From Diaphorobacter caeni (GTDB taxonomy: Bacteria; Pseudomonadota; Gammaproteobacteria; Burkholderiales; Burkholderiaceae_C): a stretch of DNA of 64,000 nt. The translations under genes were made by a program, and so were the position numbers. Within the stretch, counting starts at the first letter, position 1; the number at the start of each line of letters is the position of its first letter. The notes under the pieces are model-generated. The model had not been told where the DNA came from, did not search any database, and saw nothing but the letters and a program-made list of their open reading frames with translations. Location: positions 186,001-250,000 of the forward strand of contig NZ_JADKYZ010000008.1 of assembly GCF_015354245.1 (NCBI RefSeq), given 5' to 3'. This document shows positions 45,026 through 53,417 of the stretch, piece by piece.

Positions 45026-46582
45026 TCAACGCTCGAACAGGCCCTTGTGCTGATCGCGCAGCAGATTCTTCTGCACCTTGCCCATGGTGTTGCGCGGCAG
45101 CTCGGTGGTGATGAAGCAGCGCTTGGGAATCTTGAAGTTCGCGAGCTGTGACTTCAGCTTGGCGATGATTTCCTCGCCGTCCAGCGTCACGCCTGGCTTG
45201 GGGATGATCACCGCGATGCCGACCTCACCGAAATCCGGATGCGGCACGCCGACCAGCGCGCTTTCCGCGACGCCGGGCATGTCGTTGATATAGCCCTCGA
45301 TCTCGGCCGGGTAGACGTTGTAGCCGCCGCTGATGATCAGATCCTTGCTGCGGCCGACGATGCTCACGTAGTCGCGCTCGTCGATCTTGCCCACGTCGCC
45401 GGTCTTGAACCAGCCGTCCGCGCTGAACTCTTCCTTGGTCTTCTCGGGCATGCGCCAGTAGCCCTTGAACACGTTCGGACCCTGCACCTGGATGTTGCCG
45501 ATCTCGCCCATGGGCAGCGCCTTGCCGGCGTCATCCACCACACGCAGGCCCACGCCCGGCAGCGGGAAGCCGACGGTCGCACCCCGGCGCTCGTCCTGCT
45601 GGCCGTAGCGCGCGTCGGCCGCATAGGGGTTGGAGGTCAGCATGATGGTCTCGCTCATGCCGTAACGCTCGAGGATCGTGAAGCCCGTGCGGTCCTGCCA
45701 TTCCTTGAAGGTCTCGATGAGCAGCGGCGCAGACCCGGCGATGAACAGCCGCATGTGGCTGGCCTGCGCCTTCGTCAGCGTGGGCTCGGCCAGCATGCGC
45801 ACGTACAGCGTCGGCACGCCCATGAAGACCGTCGCGCGCGGCATCGCGGCGATGACGGCCTTGGGGTCGAACTTGGACATCCAGATCATCTTGCTGCCGT
45901 TGATCAGCGCACCGTGGATCGCCACGAACAGGCCGTGCACGTGGAAGATCGGCAGCGCGTGGATCAGCACGTCGCCGGGTTTCCAGCCCCAATAATCCTT
46001 GAGCATCACGGCGTTGGACAGCAGATTGCCGTGCGTGAGCATCGCGCCCTTGCTGCGGCCCGTGGTGCCGCTGGTGTAGAGAATCGCGGCCAGATCGTCG
46101 GCGTGCTTCTCGACCGGCTGGTGCTCGTCGCCGAAATGCGCGGCGCGCTCAAGCAGCGTGCCGTTGCGGTCTTCACCGAGCGTGAAGACAAATTCACAAC
46201 CGGCCTTGAAGGCGATCTTGGACACCCAGCCGAAATTGTTCGGCGTGCACACCACCACCGCGGGCTCGGCATTGCCGACGAAATATTCGATCTCGGCGCT
46301 CTGGTAGGCCGTGTTCAGCGGCAGGAACACATAGCCCGAGCGCAGCGTGGCCAGATACAGCAGCACCGCCTCGACCGACTTCTCGACCTGCACCGCCACG
46401 CGGCTGCCTTCGGGCAGGCGCAGCGAATCCAGCATGTTGGCGATGCGGGCGCTCGCGCGGTCGATGTCGCGCCATGTGTAGTTCAACGGCTCGCCGCGCG
46501 GCGACGCCGCCTCGATGGCGACCTCGTCCAGGTTGGCGGGAAACGCTGCACGCAGCGCGGAAAACAGGTTGTTGTTGGACAT
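45026..46582 (-). CDS. Malonyl-CoA synthetase-like acyl-CoA ligase
   Basis: A 518-residue AMP-forming acyl-CoA synthetase. The P-loop is LYTSGTTGRSKGAMLTH, then ERYGMSETIMLTSNP (A5), GWFKTGDVGKIDERDYVSIVGRSKD (A7-A8) and the catalytic lysine in PRNTMGKVQKNLLR. Length and the HALPIFHVHGLFVA region resemble MatB, which makes malonyl-CoA from malonate. A malonyl-CoA decarboxylase gene 6 kb away supports this, but other short dicarboxylates or branched acids remain possible. ATG 46582 is chosen because the ten residues before it lie outside the family alignment. Confidence 0.8.
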   Translation of the reverse strand: MSNNNLFSALRAAFPANLDEVAIEAASPRGEPLNYTWRDIDRASARIANMLDSLRLPEGSRVAVQVEKSVEAVLLYLATLRSGYVFLPLNTAYQSAEIEYFVGNAEPAVVVCTPNNFGWVSKIAFKAGCEFVFTLGEDRNGTLLERAAHFGDEHQPVEKHADDLAAILYTSGTTGRSKGAMLTHGNLLSNAVMLKDYWGWKPGDVLIHALPIFHVHGLFVAIHGALINGSKMIWMSKFDPKAVIAAMPRATVFMGVPTLYVRMLAEPTLTKAQASHMRLFIAGSAPLLIETFKEWQDRTGFTILERYGMSETIMLTSNPYAADARYGQQDERRGATVGFPLPGVGLRVVDDAGKALPMGEIGNIQVQGPNVFKGYWRMPEKTKEEFSADGWFKTGDVGKIDERDYVSIVGRSKDLIISGGYNVYPAEIEGYINDMPGVAESALVGVPHPDFGEVGIAVIIPKPGVTLDGEEIIAKLKSQLANFKIPKRCFITTELPRNTMGKVQKNLLRDQHKGLFER

Positions 46583-46625
46583 CGTCAAAAGCTCACTTCC
46601 GGAAAAACTCACTCAAACCGGCACA

Positions 46626-47792
46626 TCAGGCCGCATCCACAAAATCTCGCAGTATGCGTTCGCGGTCTCCATCGAGCGCTGGCGGATCGCGCCGCACTGC
46701 GGAATCGGCACCAAAGCTCGCCACCAGCGGACTCGACGCCACCTGCAGCGTGGCGCCACCGGGCGCCTGCACGCTCGCGATCATGCCGCGGGCCGCAACC
46801 TGCGGATGCGCCACCGCCTCGGCCACTGAATGATATTCACCTGTGGGCACGCCGTGGTCAGAGAAAATACGGAGCCAGTGCGCGCGCGGCTCCTGCACGA
46901 GACGCTCCTCGAGCAGCGCCTTCAGTTCGGCTTGATGCTTGCAGCGCTCGGTGTTCGAGGCAAAACGCGGATCGTCAGCCAACGCGTGCCTCTCGATCAA
47001 CCCGCAGAGCGTCCTGAACAGGGCGTCGTTGCCGACCGCGATCACGAACCAGCCATCCTGCGCGGCGTAGACGTCAAACGGCGACATTGACGGGTGCCGC
47101 GAGCCGATCGGGCCGGGCACGCTGCCCGTCGCCGACAGCCGCGCGACGGGATTCTCCAGCAGCGCGATCTGGCAGTCCAGCATGGACACGTCCACACGCT
47201 CGCCCTGCCCGGTGCGTGCCCGGCGCAGCAGCGCCGACTGCGTGCCGATCACCGCATACAGCCCCGCGCCCAGATCGCCGATCGACACCCCCACACGACA
47301 GGGACCCGAGTCCGCCGTGCCGGTCACGCTCATCATGCCGCTCATCGCCTGCACGACCATGTCGTAGGCGGGCTTCTCGCGATACGGCCCGGTCTGGCCA
47401 AAGCCCGAAATGGACACCAGAATCAGCCGGGGAAAGCGCGCATGCAGCTCCTCCCAGCCGTAGCCCAGCTTCTCCATCGTGCCGGGGCGGTAGTTCTCGA
47501 CCAGCACGTCGGCCTTGGCGAGCAGGCGCTCGAAGATCTCGCGGTCCGCCTCAGCCTTGAGGTTCAGCGCAATCGATTCCTTGTTCCTGTTCACCGACAT
47601 GAAATACGCCGACGTTCCGTCCACGAACGGCCCGATGGCGCGCGAGTCGTCGCCCACGACGGGCTGCTCGACCTTGATCACGCGCGCGCCGAGATCGCCC
47701 AGCGTCTGGGTGCACATGGGCCCGGCCAGCACCCGGGTGAGGTCGATCACCGTCACGTCCGAGAGCGGCAAATCCGCTGCTGAAGCATTCAC
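46626..47792 (-). CDS. Class III CoA-transferase (CaiB/BaiF family)
   Basis: A 388-residue CoA-transferase. VIDLTRVLAGPMCTQTLGDLGARVIKVEQPVVGDDSR holds the CoA-binding region, and GYGWEELHARFPRLILVSISGFGQTGPYREKPAYDMVVQAMSG the catalytic-aspartate segment. Such enzymes move CoA between carboxylic acids such as oxalate, formate, succinate, carnitine or itaconate; the pair here is unknown. The GTG start at 47790-47792 overlaps the stop of the Bug-receptor gene (GTGA), so it is coupled to it. Confidence 0.88.
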   Translation of the reverse strand: MNASAADLPLSDVTVIDLTRVLAGPMCTQTLGDLGARVIKVEQPVVGDDSRAIGPFVDGTSAYFMSVNRNKESIALNLKAEADREIFERLLAKADVLVENYRPGTMEKLGYGWEELHARFPRLILVSISGFGQTGPYREKPAYDMVVQAMSGMMSVTGTADSGPCRVGVSIGDLGAGLYAVIGTQSALLRRARTGQGERVDVSMLDCQIALLENPVARLSATGSVPGPIGSRHPSMSPFDVYAAQDGWFVIAVGNDALFRTLCGLIERHALADDPRFASNTERCKHQAELKALLEERLVQEPRAHWLRIFSDHGVPTGEYHSVAEAVAHPQVAARGMIASVQAPGGATLQVASSPLVASFGADSAVRRDPPALDGDRERILRDFVDAA

Positions 47793-48772
47793 TTTCCGGC
47801 TCCCGCGACCGCGCCCGAGTTCTCGGTGATGGTCTTGTATTTCTTCCCGTCCTCGATGGCCCAGGCCTTGAACTCCTCGGGCGAGCCGGTCGGCCAGGCG
47901 ATGTTGCCCTGCTTCTCCAGCTTGGCCTTCACGTCGGGGTCGTTGAGCGCCTGGGCGGTGGCCTCGTTGAGCTTCTTGACCACGTCCGCCGGCAGATTGG
48001 CCGGACCGAAGAGGCCGAACCAGATGTTGAAATCAAAATCGTTGATGCCGGACTCCTTCATGCCCGGCAGATCGGGGAACAGCGGCGAGCGATCCGCCGT
48101 CGTCACCGCCACCAGCCGGAGCTTGCCGCCCTGCGCCATCGGCAGCACCGAGGGCGGCGTGCCGAACGTCATGTCCACGTCACCCGCACCCACGGCCTGA
48201 ATAGAGGGCGCGCCGCCCTTGAAGGGCACATGCAGCATGTCGATGCCCGCCGCGTGCGAGAACGACGCGCCCGCCAGATGCGTGACCACGCCGGTTCCGG
48301 ACGATGAATAGGTCAGCTTGCCCGGCTGCTTGCGTGCCAGCTCGATCAGCCCCTTGACGCTCTTTTCCGGGAAGTCCTTCTTCACCGCGAGCAGCATCGG
48401 CGACTTGGCCCAGCGCGCGATGGGCGTGAAGCTCTTCACGCCGTCGTAGCGCGCGCTCTTGTAGAGCAGCTGATCGGAACCATAGAGATTGGAGCTGCCC
48501 AGCAGCAGCGTGTAGCCATCGGGCTGCGCACGCGCCACCAGATCGGACGCGATGGTCGTGCCCGCTCCAGGTCGGTTGTCCACCACGATCGACTGATTGA
48601 GCGCGCGGCCCAGCTTTTCGCTCACGATGCGGGCCACCGCGTCCGCCCCGCCGCCCGGCGGAAAGCCCACCAGCAGCGTGATCGGACGTTGGGGATAGGC
48701 GGTGCCCTGCGCCAGCGCAGTGGTGCAGGCGAGCGCGGTCATTGCCGCCACGAGGGCAGTCTTCAGCTTCAT
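47789..48772 (-). CDS. Bug-family (TctC) periplasmic solute-binding protein
   Basis: A 327-residue secreted receptor with a signal peptide (LVAAMTALACTTALAQG) and the Bug-family opening YPQRPITLLVGFPPGGGADAVARIVSEKLG; VVDNRPGAGTTIASDLVARAQPDGYTLL follows. These proteins bind carboxylates in the TctABC system. No tctA or tctB membrane genes lie near it, so it is an orphan receptor as is common in this family. It is encoded between the crotonase and CoA-transferase genes and probably binds the acid these act on. Confidence 0.9.
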   Translation of the reverse strand: MKLKTALVAAMTALACTTALAQGTAYPQRPITLLVGFPPGGGADAVARIVSEKLGRALNQSIVVDNRPGAGTTIASDLVARAQPDGYTLLLGSSNLYGSDQLLYKSARYDGVKSFTPIARWAKSPMLLAVKKDFPEKSVKGLIELARKQPGKLTYSSSGTGVVTHLAGASFSHAAGIDMLHVPFKGGAPSIQAVGAGDVDMTFGTPPSVLPMAQGGKLRLVAVTTADRSPLFPDLPGMKESGINDFDFNIWFGLFGPANLPADVVKKLNEATAQALNDPDVKAKLEKQGNIAWPTGSPEEFKAWAIEDGKKYKTITENSGAVAGAGK

Positions 48773-48820
48773 GGTCTTGTCTCCGTTGGTGTAGCGTGTG
48801 TGTTCGGGGCCGAGAGGTCC

Positions 48821-49579
48821 TCAGCGCCCTTTGAAAACCGGTTTGCGCTTTTCGCGCCAGGCGGTTCCACCCTCTTTCAGATCGTCCGATTGAACGGTCT
48901 GGAAAACGTCGCGCGCAATCGCGTCGGCGTCGTGCTGACCGCGTGCGATCAGGTTCAGGTGCTTCTTCATGCCGAAGAGCGGCAGCGGCGCCATCGCGCT
49001 CAGCGTGTCGGTCAGCGCGGCCACGGTGCTCTCGAGCGCATCCGGCGCCACCAGATGCGTGAGAAAGCCGCAGGACTTCATCTCGTCGGCCGCCAGCCGC
49101 TCGCAGGTAAGGAACAGGCGCTTGGCCGTATCAAGCCCAAGACGGGTGACATAGCGCTCCAGCCCCGCCTGATAGAAATGCAGACCCAGTCGCGCGGCAG
49201 GCATGAACATTTCCGCACCGTGCGCGCCCACGCGGAAGTCGCAGGCCAGAGCCATGTCGGTCGCGCCGCCGTAGACGCCGCCATGCACCACGGCAATGGT
49301 CACCGCGCGGCACTGTTCAATGGCGTCGACCATCTCGCCGAAGCTGCTGCCTTTTTCCTGACTGTTTTGGACCTCTGATATATCATAACCACTGCAAAAG
49401 TACTTGCCTTCGCTGCGCAGCACCAGTACCCGCACGTCGTCAGACGCGTTCACCTTCTTGACATGGGAAATGAGGACCGGCAGATCTTCGGGCGCAAGGC
49501 GGTTGGCGACATCGGGCCTTCTCAGAGTGATGGTGGCAACGTGATTTTGCAGGTGCAGATCGGGCGTCATGTGTATCAT
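48821..49579 (-). CDS. Enoyl-CoA hydratase/isomerase family protein with atypical active site
   Basis: A 252-residue crotonase-fold protein. Oxyanion-hole segments are KYFCSGYDISE and VHGGVYGGATDMALACDFRVG. The two catalytic glutamates of enoyl-CoA hydratase are not conserved: the first is Asp (GGATDMA against GGGCELA) and the second is Ala (MPAARLGL against QPEILLG). It may be a decarboxylase, thioesterase or isomerase rather than a hydratase. A TAGG sequence supports the start at 49579; ATG at 49570 is possible. It is the first gene of the minus-strand cluster, 31 bp from the divergent GntR gene. Confidence 0.85.
   Translation of the reverse strand: MIHMTPDLHLQNHVATITLRRPDVANRLAPEDLPVLISHVKKVNASDDVRVLVLRSEGKYFCSGYDISEVQNSQEKGSSFGEMVDAIEQCRAVTIAVVHGGVYGGATDMALACDFRVGAHGAEMFMPAARLGLHFYQAGLERYVTRLGLDTAKRLFLTCERLAADEMKSCGFLTHLVAPDALESTVAALTDTLSAMAPLPLFGMKKHLNLIARGQHDADAIARDVFQTVQSDDLKEGGTAWREKRKPVFKGR
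49376..49385. promoter_or_regulatory. TGATATATCA palindrome inside the crotonase gene
   Basis: A perfect 10-bp palindrome sharing the core GATATATC with sites at 49590-49599 and 50047-50056. It lies about 195 bp inside the crotonase coding sequence. Such an AT-only core is very unlikely by chance three times within 700 bp of this GC-rich DNA. Confidence 0.45.
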
Positions 49580-49589
49580 TAACCTAAAC

Positions 49590-49608
49590 AGATATATCTA
49601 ATATTAGA
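49590..49608. promoter_or_regulatory. Overlapping palindromes in the gntR/crotonase intergenic gap
   Basis: AGATATATCT (49590-49599) overlaps TCTAATATTAGA (49597-49608), both perfect palindromes, filling the 31-bp gap between the two divergent starts. This is the expected place for the operator of the GntR protein, which could then repress both genes. Confidence 0.6.
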
Positions 49609-49610
49609 AA

Positions 49611-50336
49611 ATGAGCCAGCATATCGCACATACAGAGAAAACCCTAGGTCTTCCGAGCATGCAGGACCGGATCCGGCTGGCGCTAGAGCAGGACCTGCGC
49701 AGCGGCGCGCTGCTGCCCGGGGACCCCATCGACGAGCAGGAACTGTGCGAGCGCTTCCAGGCCTCGCGTACCCCGGTACGCGAAGCGCTGCTGCTGCTCT
49801 CCGCCAAGGGCATGATCAGCATCCTGCCGCGCGCCGGCATCTATGTGCGCCAACTGGAAACCCGCGAGCTCATCGCGATGATGGAAGGCGTGGGCGAACT
49901 GGAGGGCGTGGTCGCGCGGCTGGCCGCCAACCGCATCAACGGCGACCAGAAGGAACGCCTCAGGCAGGCGCTTGAAGACACGCGCGCCTGCGCCGACGCG
50001 GCGGACTCCATTGGCTACGAACAGGCCAATGTCCGGCTGCATGATCTGATATATCAATCCAGCGGAAACGCCTTCATCGTCGAGCAGACCCGAGAGGCCC
50101 GCCTGCGCGTGGCCCCCTATCGCGGAAAGATGTTTGAAAAGCCCGAACGCCTGCTGCGCTCGCAGGCCGAGCATGAGGCGGTGGTGACGGCCATCATCCA
50201 GGGCGACAGCGAAGGCGCGGCGGAAGCCATGCGCAACCACATCTCGGCGGGAGGACGCGCATTCGCCGACATGGTGCTGGCAGCGCCCGTGCCGCAGCAG
50301 GCCATTCAGCCAAGGCGGCGCAAGCGCAAGGTGTGA
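49611..50336 (+). CDS. GntR-family transcriptional regulator (FCD domain)
   Basis: A 241-residue DNA-binding regulator. The winged helix (MQDRIRLALEQDLRSGALLPGDPIDEQELCERFQASRTPVREALLLLSAKGMISILPRAGIYV) is typical of the FadR subfamily; the C-terminal all-helical FCD domain carries metal-type residues in RLHDLIYQSSGN and SEHEAV-like SQAEHEAVV, and the tail is very basic (PRRRKRKV). It is divergent from the crotonase gene, whose operon it most likely controls in response to a carboxylic acid. Confidence 0.9.
   Translation: MSQHIAHTEKTLGLPSMQDRIRLALEQDLRSGALLPGDPIDEQELCERFQASRTPVREALLLLSAKGMISILPRAGIYVRQLETRELIAMMEGVGELEGVVARLAANRINGDQKERLRQALEDTRACADAADSIGYEQANVRLHDLIYQSSGNAFIVEQTREARLRVAPYRGKMFEKPERLLRSQAEHEAVVTAIIQGDSEGAAEAMRNHISAGGRAFADMVLAAPVPQQAIQPRRRKRKV
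50047..50056. promoter_or_regulatory. TGATATATCA palindrome inside the GntR gene
   Basis: Identical in ten bases to the site in the crotonase gene and sharing GATATATC with the intergenic operator-like site. It is 437 bp inside the GntR coding sequence, at codons for Asp-Leu-Ile-Tyr-Gln, and could be an auxiliary operator. Confidence 0.4.
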
Positions 50337-50339
50337 GAA

Positions 50340-50480
50340 GAAACACCCCCTGAGTCGCTTCGCGCCTTCCCCCTCTGTGATGTTGCGCTGCGCGCAACCG
50401 AGGGGGACGCAGTCCTCGGTGCGGGGTGGCCCTTCCTCGACTGTTCTCGCATGGGCCGCGCCAGTTTCATGCGCTGCGGG
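50340..50480. repeat. Comamonadaceae-type intergenic repeat
   Basis: The segment CCCCCTGAGTCGCTTCGCGCC, then CTTCCCCCTCT paired with CGAGGGGGACG, then GGTGCGGGGTGGCCCTTCC and TCTCGCATGGGCCGCGCC, is of a type I recognise from many intergenic regions in Acidovorax/Delftia relatives (from memory; needs a search). It forms the left part of the 325-bp gap between the GntR gene and the convergent Bug-receptor gene. Confidence 0.5.
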
Positions 50481-50489
50481 AGACGCGAA

Positions 50490-50605
50490 TCACCACCACA
50501 GCGGCAAGACAGCCCCTTGGCCGCGGCGCGCAGCCGCAGACAGTGGTTGATACGGCAAGGCTGCGCAACAAAGGACAAAGGACAAGGGGCTGTATCTCCG
50601 TCTCA
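50490..50605 (+). repeat. Structured intergenic repeat, copy B
   Basis: The 11-bp inverted repeat ACAGCCCCTTG (50509-50519) and CAAGGGGCTGT (50583-50593) encloses a 63-nt loop with the words GCCGCAGACAGT and ACGGCAAGGCT, as in copy A at 321-456. Relative to copy A the stem has CTTG/CAAG in place of CTCA/TGAG, so two base pairs changed on both sides. Confidence 0.6.
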
Positions 50606-50661
50606 CCGGAGACGGCGGCCACCATCGCAGCCGCAAGGCTTCGTAAAGAAGAATGAAGGAA

Positions 50662-51666
50662 TTACTCCAGCTTGGCGCCGGAGGCCTTGACCACTTGCGC
50701 CCAGCGCTTGACTTCGGCGCTGACCATCTTGCCGAACTCCTGCGACGTCAGCCCGCCGAATTCGGCGCCGTTGCTGGCCCAGGCCGCCTTCACTTCGTCG
50801 GCCTGGCCGAGCTTGTTGAACTCCTCGACGATGCGCGAGGCCATTTCCGGCGACGTGCCCTTGGGCGCCCACAGGCCATACCAGGTGGACACCGTGTAGT
50901 CGGGCAGCCCCATTTCGGCTGCGCAGGGCACGTCGGGCAGCGCGGGGTTGCGCTTGGCGCCCGAAACCAGCATCGGCTTGATGCGGCCGCCCTTGATGTG
51001 CGCGGCGGAGGAACCGAGGCCGTCGAACATCATGTCGACATTGCCGCCGATCAGATCCTGCAGCGCCGGGCCCGCGCCCCGGTAGGGAATGTGCGTGATG
51101 AAGGTGTTGGTCTGCAGCTTGAACAGCTCACCCGCCAGATGGTGCGAAGTGCCGGAGCCCGCCGAGGCGTAGTTGTACTTGCCTGGCTTGGCCTTGAGCA
51201 TGGCGATGAATTCGTTGAAATCCTTGACGGTCACATTGCGCGGGTTGACCACGACGACCTGCGGCACCTTGGCCAGCAGCGCAATCGGCACGAAGTCCTT
51301 CTCGATGTCGTAGTCGAGCTTGGGGTACATCGACGGCGCGATCGCGTGGTGCACCGCGCCCATGAACAGGCCATAGCCGTCGTGCGGCAGCTTGGCCGCG
51401 ATGCTCGCGCCGACCGTGCCGCCGGCTCCGCCCCGGTTGTCGATGATCAGCGTCTTGCCGGTGGACTTGGAGAACTGCGCGGCCAGCGGGCGCGCGAACG
51501 CATCGGTCCCCCCTCCCGCAGGAAACGGAACGACCACCGTCACCGGCTTGCTTGGCCAGCTCGCCGCGGCCGGATCGGCTGCGAAGCTGCGGCCCGCTCC
51601 GGTCATCACCAGACCCGCTGCGCCAGCGGCGCGCAGCACATCACGTCGTTGCATATTTCCTGACAT
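50662..51666 (-). CDS. Bug-family (TctC) solute-binding protein, Tat-like signal
   Basis: A 334-residue receptor. MSGNMQRRDVLRAAGAAGLVMTGAGRSFA is a twin-arginine-type signal peptide, followed by [30 protein letters not shown] and IIDNRGGAGGTVGASIAAKLPHDGY, the Bug fold. The ATG at 51666 is selected because it starts the signal peptide. It is on the same strand as the malonyl-CoA decarboxylase gene, separated by 293 bp without a clear terminator, and may supply the acid for that pathway. The gap 51667-51959 contains no gene and only a somewhat AT-rich stretch. Confidence 0.88.
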   Translation of the reverse strand: MSGNMQRRDVLRAAGAAGLVMTGAGRSFAADPAAASWPSKPVTVVVPFPAGGGTDAFARPLAAQFSKSTGKTLIIDNRGGAGGTVGASIAAKLPHDGYGLFMGAVHHAIAPSMYPKLDYDIEKDFVPIALLAKVPQVVVVNPRNVTVKDFNEFIAMLKAKPGKYNYASAGSGTSHHLAGELFKLQTNTFITHIPYRGAGPALQDLIGGNVDMMFDGLGSSAAHIKGGRIKPMLVSGAKRNPALPDVPCAAEMGLPDYTVSTWYGLWAPKGTSPEMASRIVEEFNKLGQADEVKAAWASNGAEFGGLTSQEFGKMVSAEVKRWAQVVKASGAKLE

Positions 51667-51959
51667 ATTGTTGTCTCTCCTCGTTCTTCTCGGTGGGTTG
51701 GATGACGCATGCGGCACGCAGCGTTGGCGCGACGCACACGCAAAAATGGGCAGCCCTCAATGATCCACAGATGTGAACATTTGTAGCCAATCGCTTTTGC
51801 TATTGACAAACTGACGTTCACATTCGTGTTCAACATCCATGGGCTTCCCCGAATAAAACGCAGCGGGGATGCCCACTCCCCGCGTGATGTCCAAAGCCTT
51901 GCTTCTGTAGCTCGGCTGCAGTGGCTGCAGCGAATGCGCCGATGCCGCAAATCCTGGAA

Positions 51960-53417
51960 TCAATCGCGGCACAGCGCGTCGATCTCGCTCGAGACCGGCA
52001 CGCGTCCCTCGTGCAACTGACTGCGGTGCTTGTCCAGTTTTTTGAGGTCGTAGAGATAGTTCACCATCATGCCGAACGACTGCTTCATGCCCTTGGACGA
52101 CGGGTCACCGGCCCAGTTCAGGCGCTCGACGCGAGCACCGTTGCCGAGGTGAAAGCGCGCGACCGGATCGAGCGGCTTGTCTTCCACCAGCCCGCGCCCC
52201 AGATAACGTGCGGCGCACTCGGTGACGAACTGGCGCACGGGTGACTTGGCGTCGAGCTTGAGCGCATGCGCGTCGGCGGCGGCCAGCACATGGGCGGCCT
52301 GCGGCGGCTCGAAACCGACCGCGCGCCCCAGATCCGCCAAGCGCTTTTCATCGAGCAGCTCGAGTTGCTGCGCGCAGTTCTTGCCCAGCCACGAGCGGAA
52401 GCCGGGGATCGGCGACAGCGTCGCGAAGCGCTTGAGCTTGGGGAATTCTTCGGTGAGTGTCTCCACCACATGCTTGATCAGCGAGTCGCCGAAGCTCACG
52501 CCACGCAGACCGGTCTGCGTGTTGCTGATCGAATAGAAGATCGCGGTCGTCGCCTTGTTGAGGTCGGCGGCCTCGGCGGACTCGTCGAGCAGCGGCGTGA
52601 TGCTGGACGACATGTCGGTGACCAGCGCCACTTCGACGAAGATCAGCGGCTCGTTGGGCAGGCGCGGATGGAAGAAGCCATAGCAACGGCGGTCGCTGTC
52701 GAGGCGGTTCTTGAGATCAGCCCAGCTGCGGATGTCGTGCACCGCCTCGTACTTGATGAGCTTTTCGATCAGTGACGCGGGCGAATCCCAGGACAGGCGC
52801 TTCAAGTCCAGAAACGCCACGTCGAACCAGGTCGCGAAGAGCTGCTCGAGCTCCGCCTCGAGCGGCATCAGTCGCTTGTCGCCCTTGAGGTGCGGCAGCA
52901 GATCGGCCCGCAGATCGACCAGAAAGCGCATGCCCTCCGGAAACACCGCGAAGCGCTGCAGCAGCCGGGTGCGCGGCGAGGTCAGCACACGGCGCAGCTG
53001 CGCCTCGGCCTGCGGGGCGTCGGGCGTGCCGACGGCGGCCTCGTACTTCTGCTGCGCGTTCTTCACGCGCGTCGCGTCAGGCGTGAACTGCTCGCACATC
53101 AGCAACCACAGATCGTGACGCTCCTCCGGCGAGGCCTCCGCATACCAGGCGGCAACGGCCTGGGCGCGGCGCCCGCCTTCCACCTCGCTCACGCGCGGCG
53201 CGACCACTTCCTGCAGATCGGCCAGCACGCGCCGAAGCGCACGCGGCGACAGCGCCTCGGTACCGCGCCGCAGCGTGGCCTCGAGCCGGTCATGCGTCGA
53301 GCGCGGCGCACCGGCCTCCTTGCCGGAGGCTTTGTCGGAAGAAGCATCGGACGATTTCGAGTCTCCCCCCATCAGGCGGGCGACGTTGCGGGACAACCAG
53401 GTGGTAGCGGCATTCAT
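51960..53417 (-). CDS. Malonyl-CoA decarboxylase
   Basis: A 485-residue enzyme that converts malonyl-CoA to acetyl-CoA. An N-terminal helical domain ends near residue 190; the GNAT-like catalytic domain shows YGFFHPRLPNEPLIFVEVALV, NTQTGLRGVSFG, the serine in FATLSPIPGFRSWL and the histidine in ARFHLGNGARVERLNW. These match eukaryotic and rhizobial MatA/MCD enzymes. Its start overlaps the stop of the upstream GntR gene (ATGA), so regulator and enzyme are co-transcribed. With the MatB-like ligase it would complete a malonate-to-acetyl-CoA route. Confidence 0.93.
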   Translation of the reverse strand: MNAATTWLSRNVARLMGGDSKSSDASSDKASGKEAGAPRSTHDRLEATLRRGTEALSPRALRRVLADLQEVVAPRVSEVEGGRRAQAVAAWYAEASPEERHDLWLLMCEQFTPDATRVKNAQQKYEAAVGTPDAPQAEAQLRRVLTSPRTRLLQRFAVFPEGMRFLVDLRADLLPHLKGDKRLMPLEAELEQLFATWFDVAFLDLKRLSWDSPASLIEKLIKYEAVHDIRSWADLKNRLDSDRRCYGFFHPRLPNEPLIFVEVALVTDMSSSITPLLDESAEAADLNKATTAIFYSISNTQTGLRGVSFGDSLIKHVVETLTEEFPKLKRFATLSPIPGFRSWLGKNCAQQLELLDEKRLADLGRAVGFEPPQAAHVLAAADAHALKLDAKSPVRQFVTECAARYLGRGLVEDKPLDPVARFHLGNGARVERLNWAGDPSSKGMKQSFGMMVNYLYDLKKLDKHRSQLHEGRVPVSSEIDALCRD

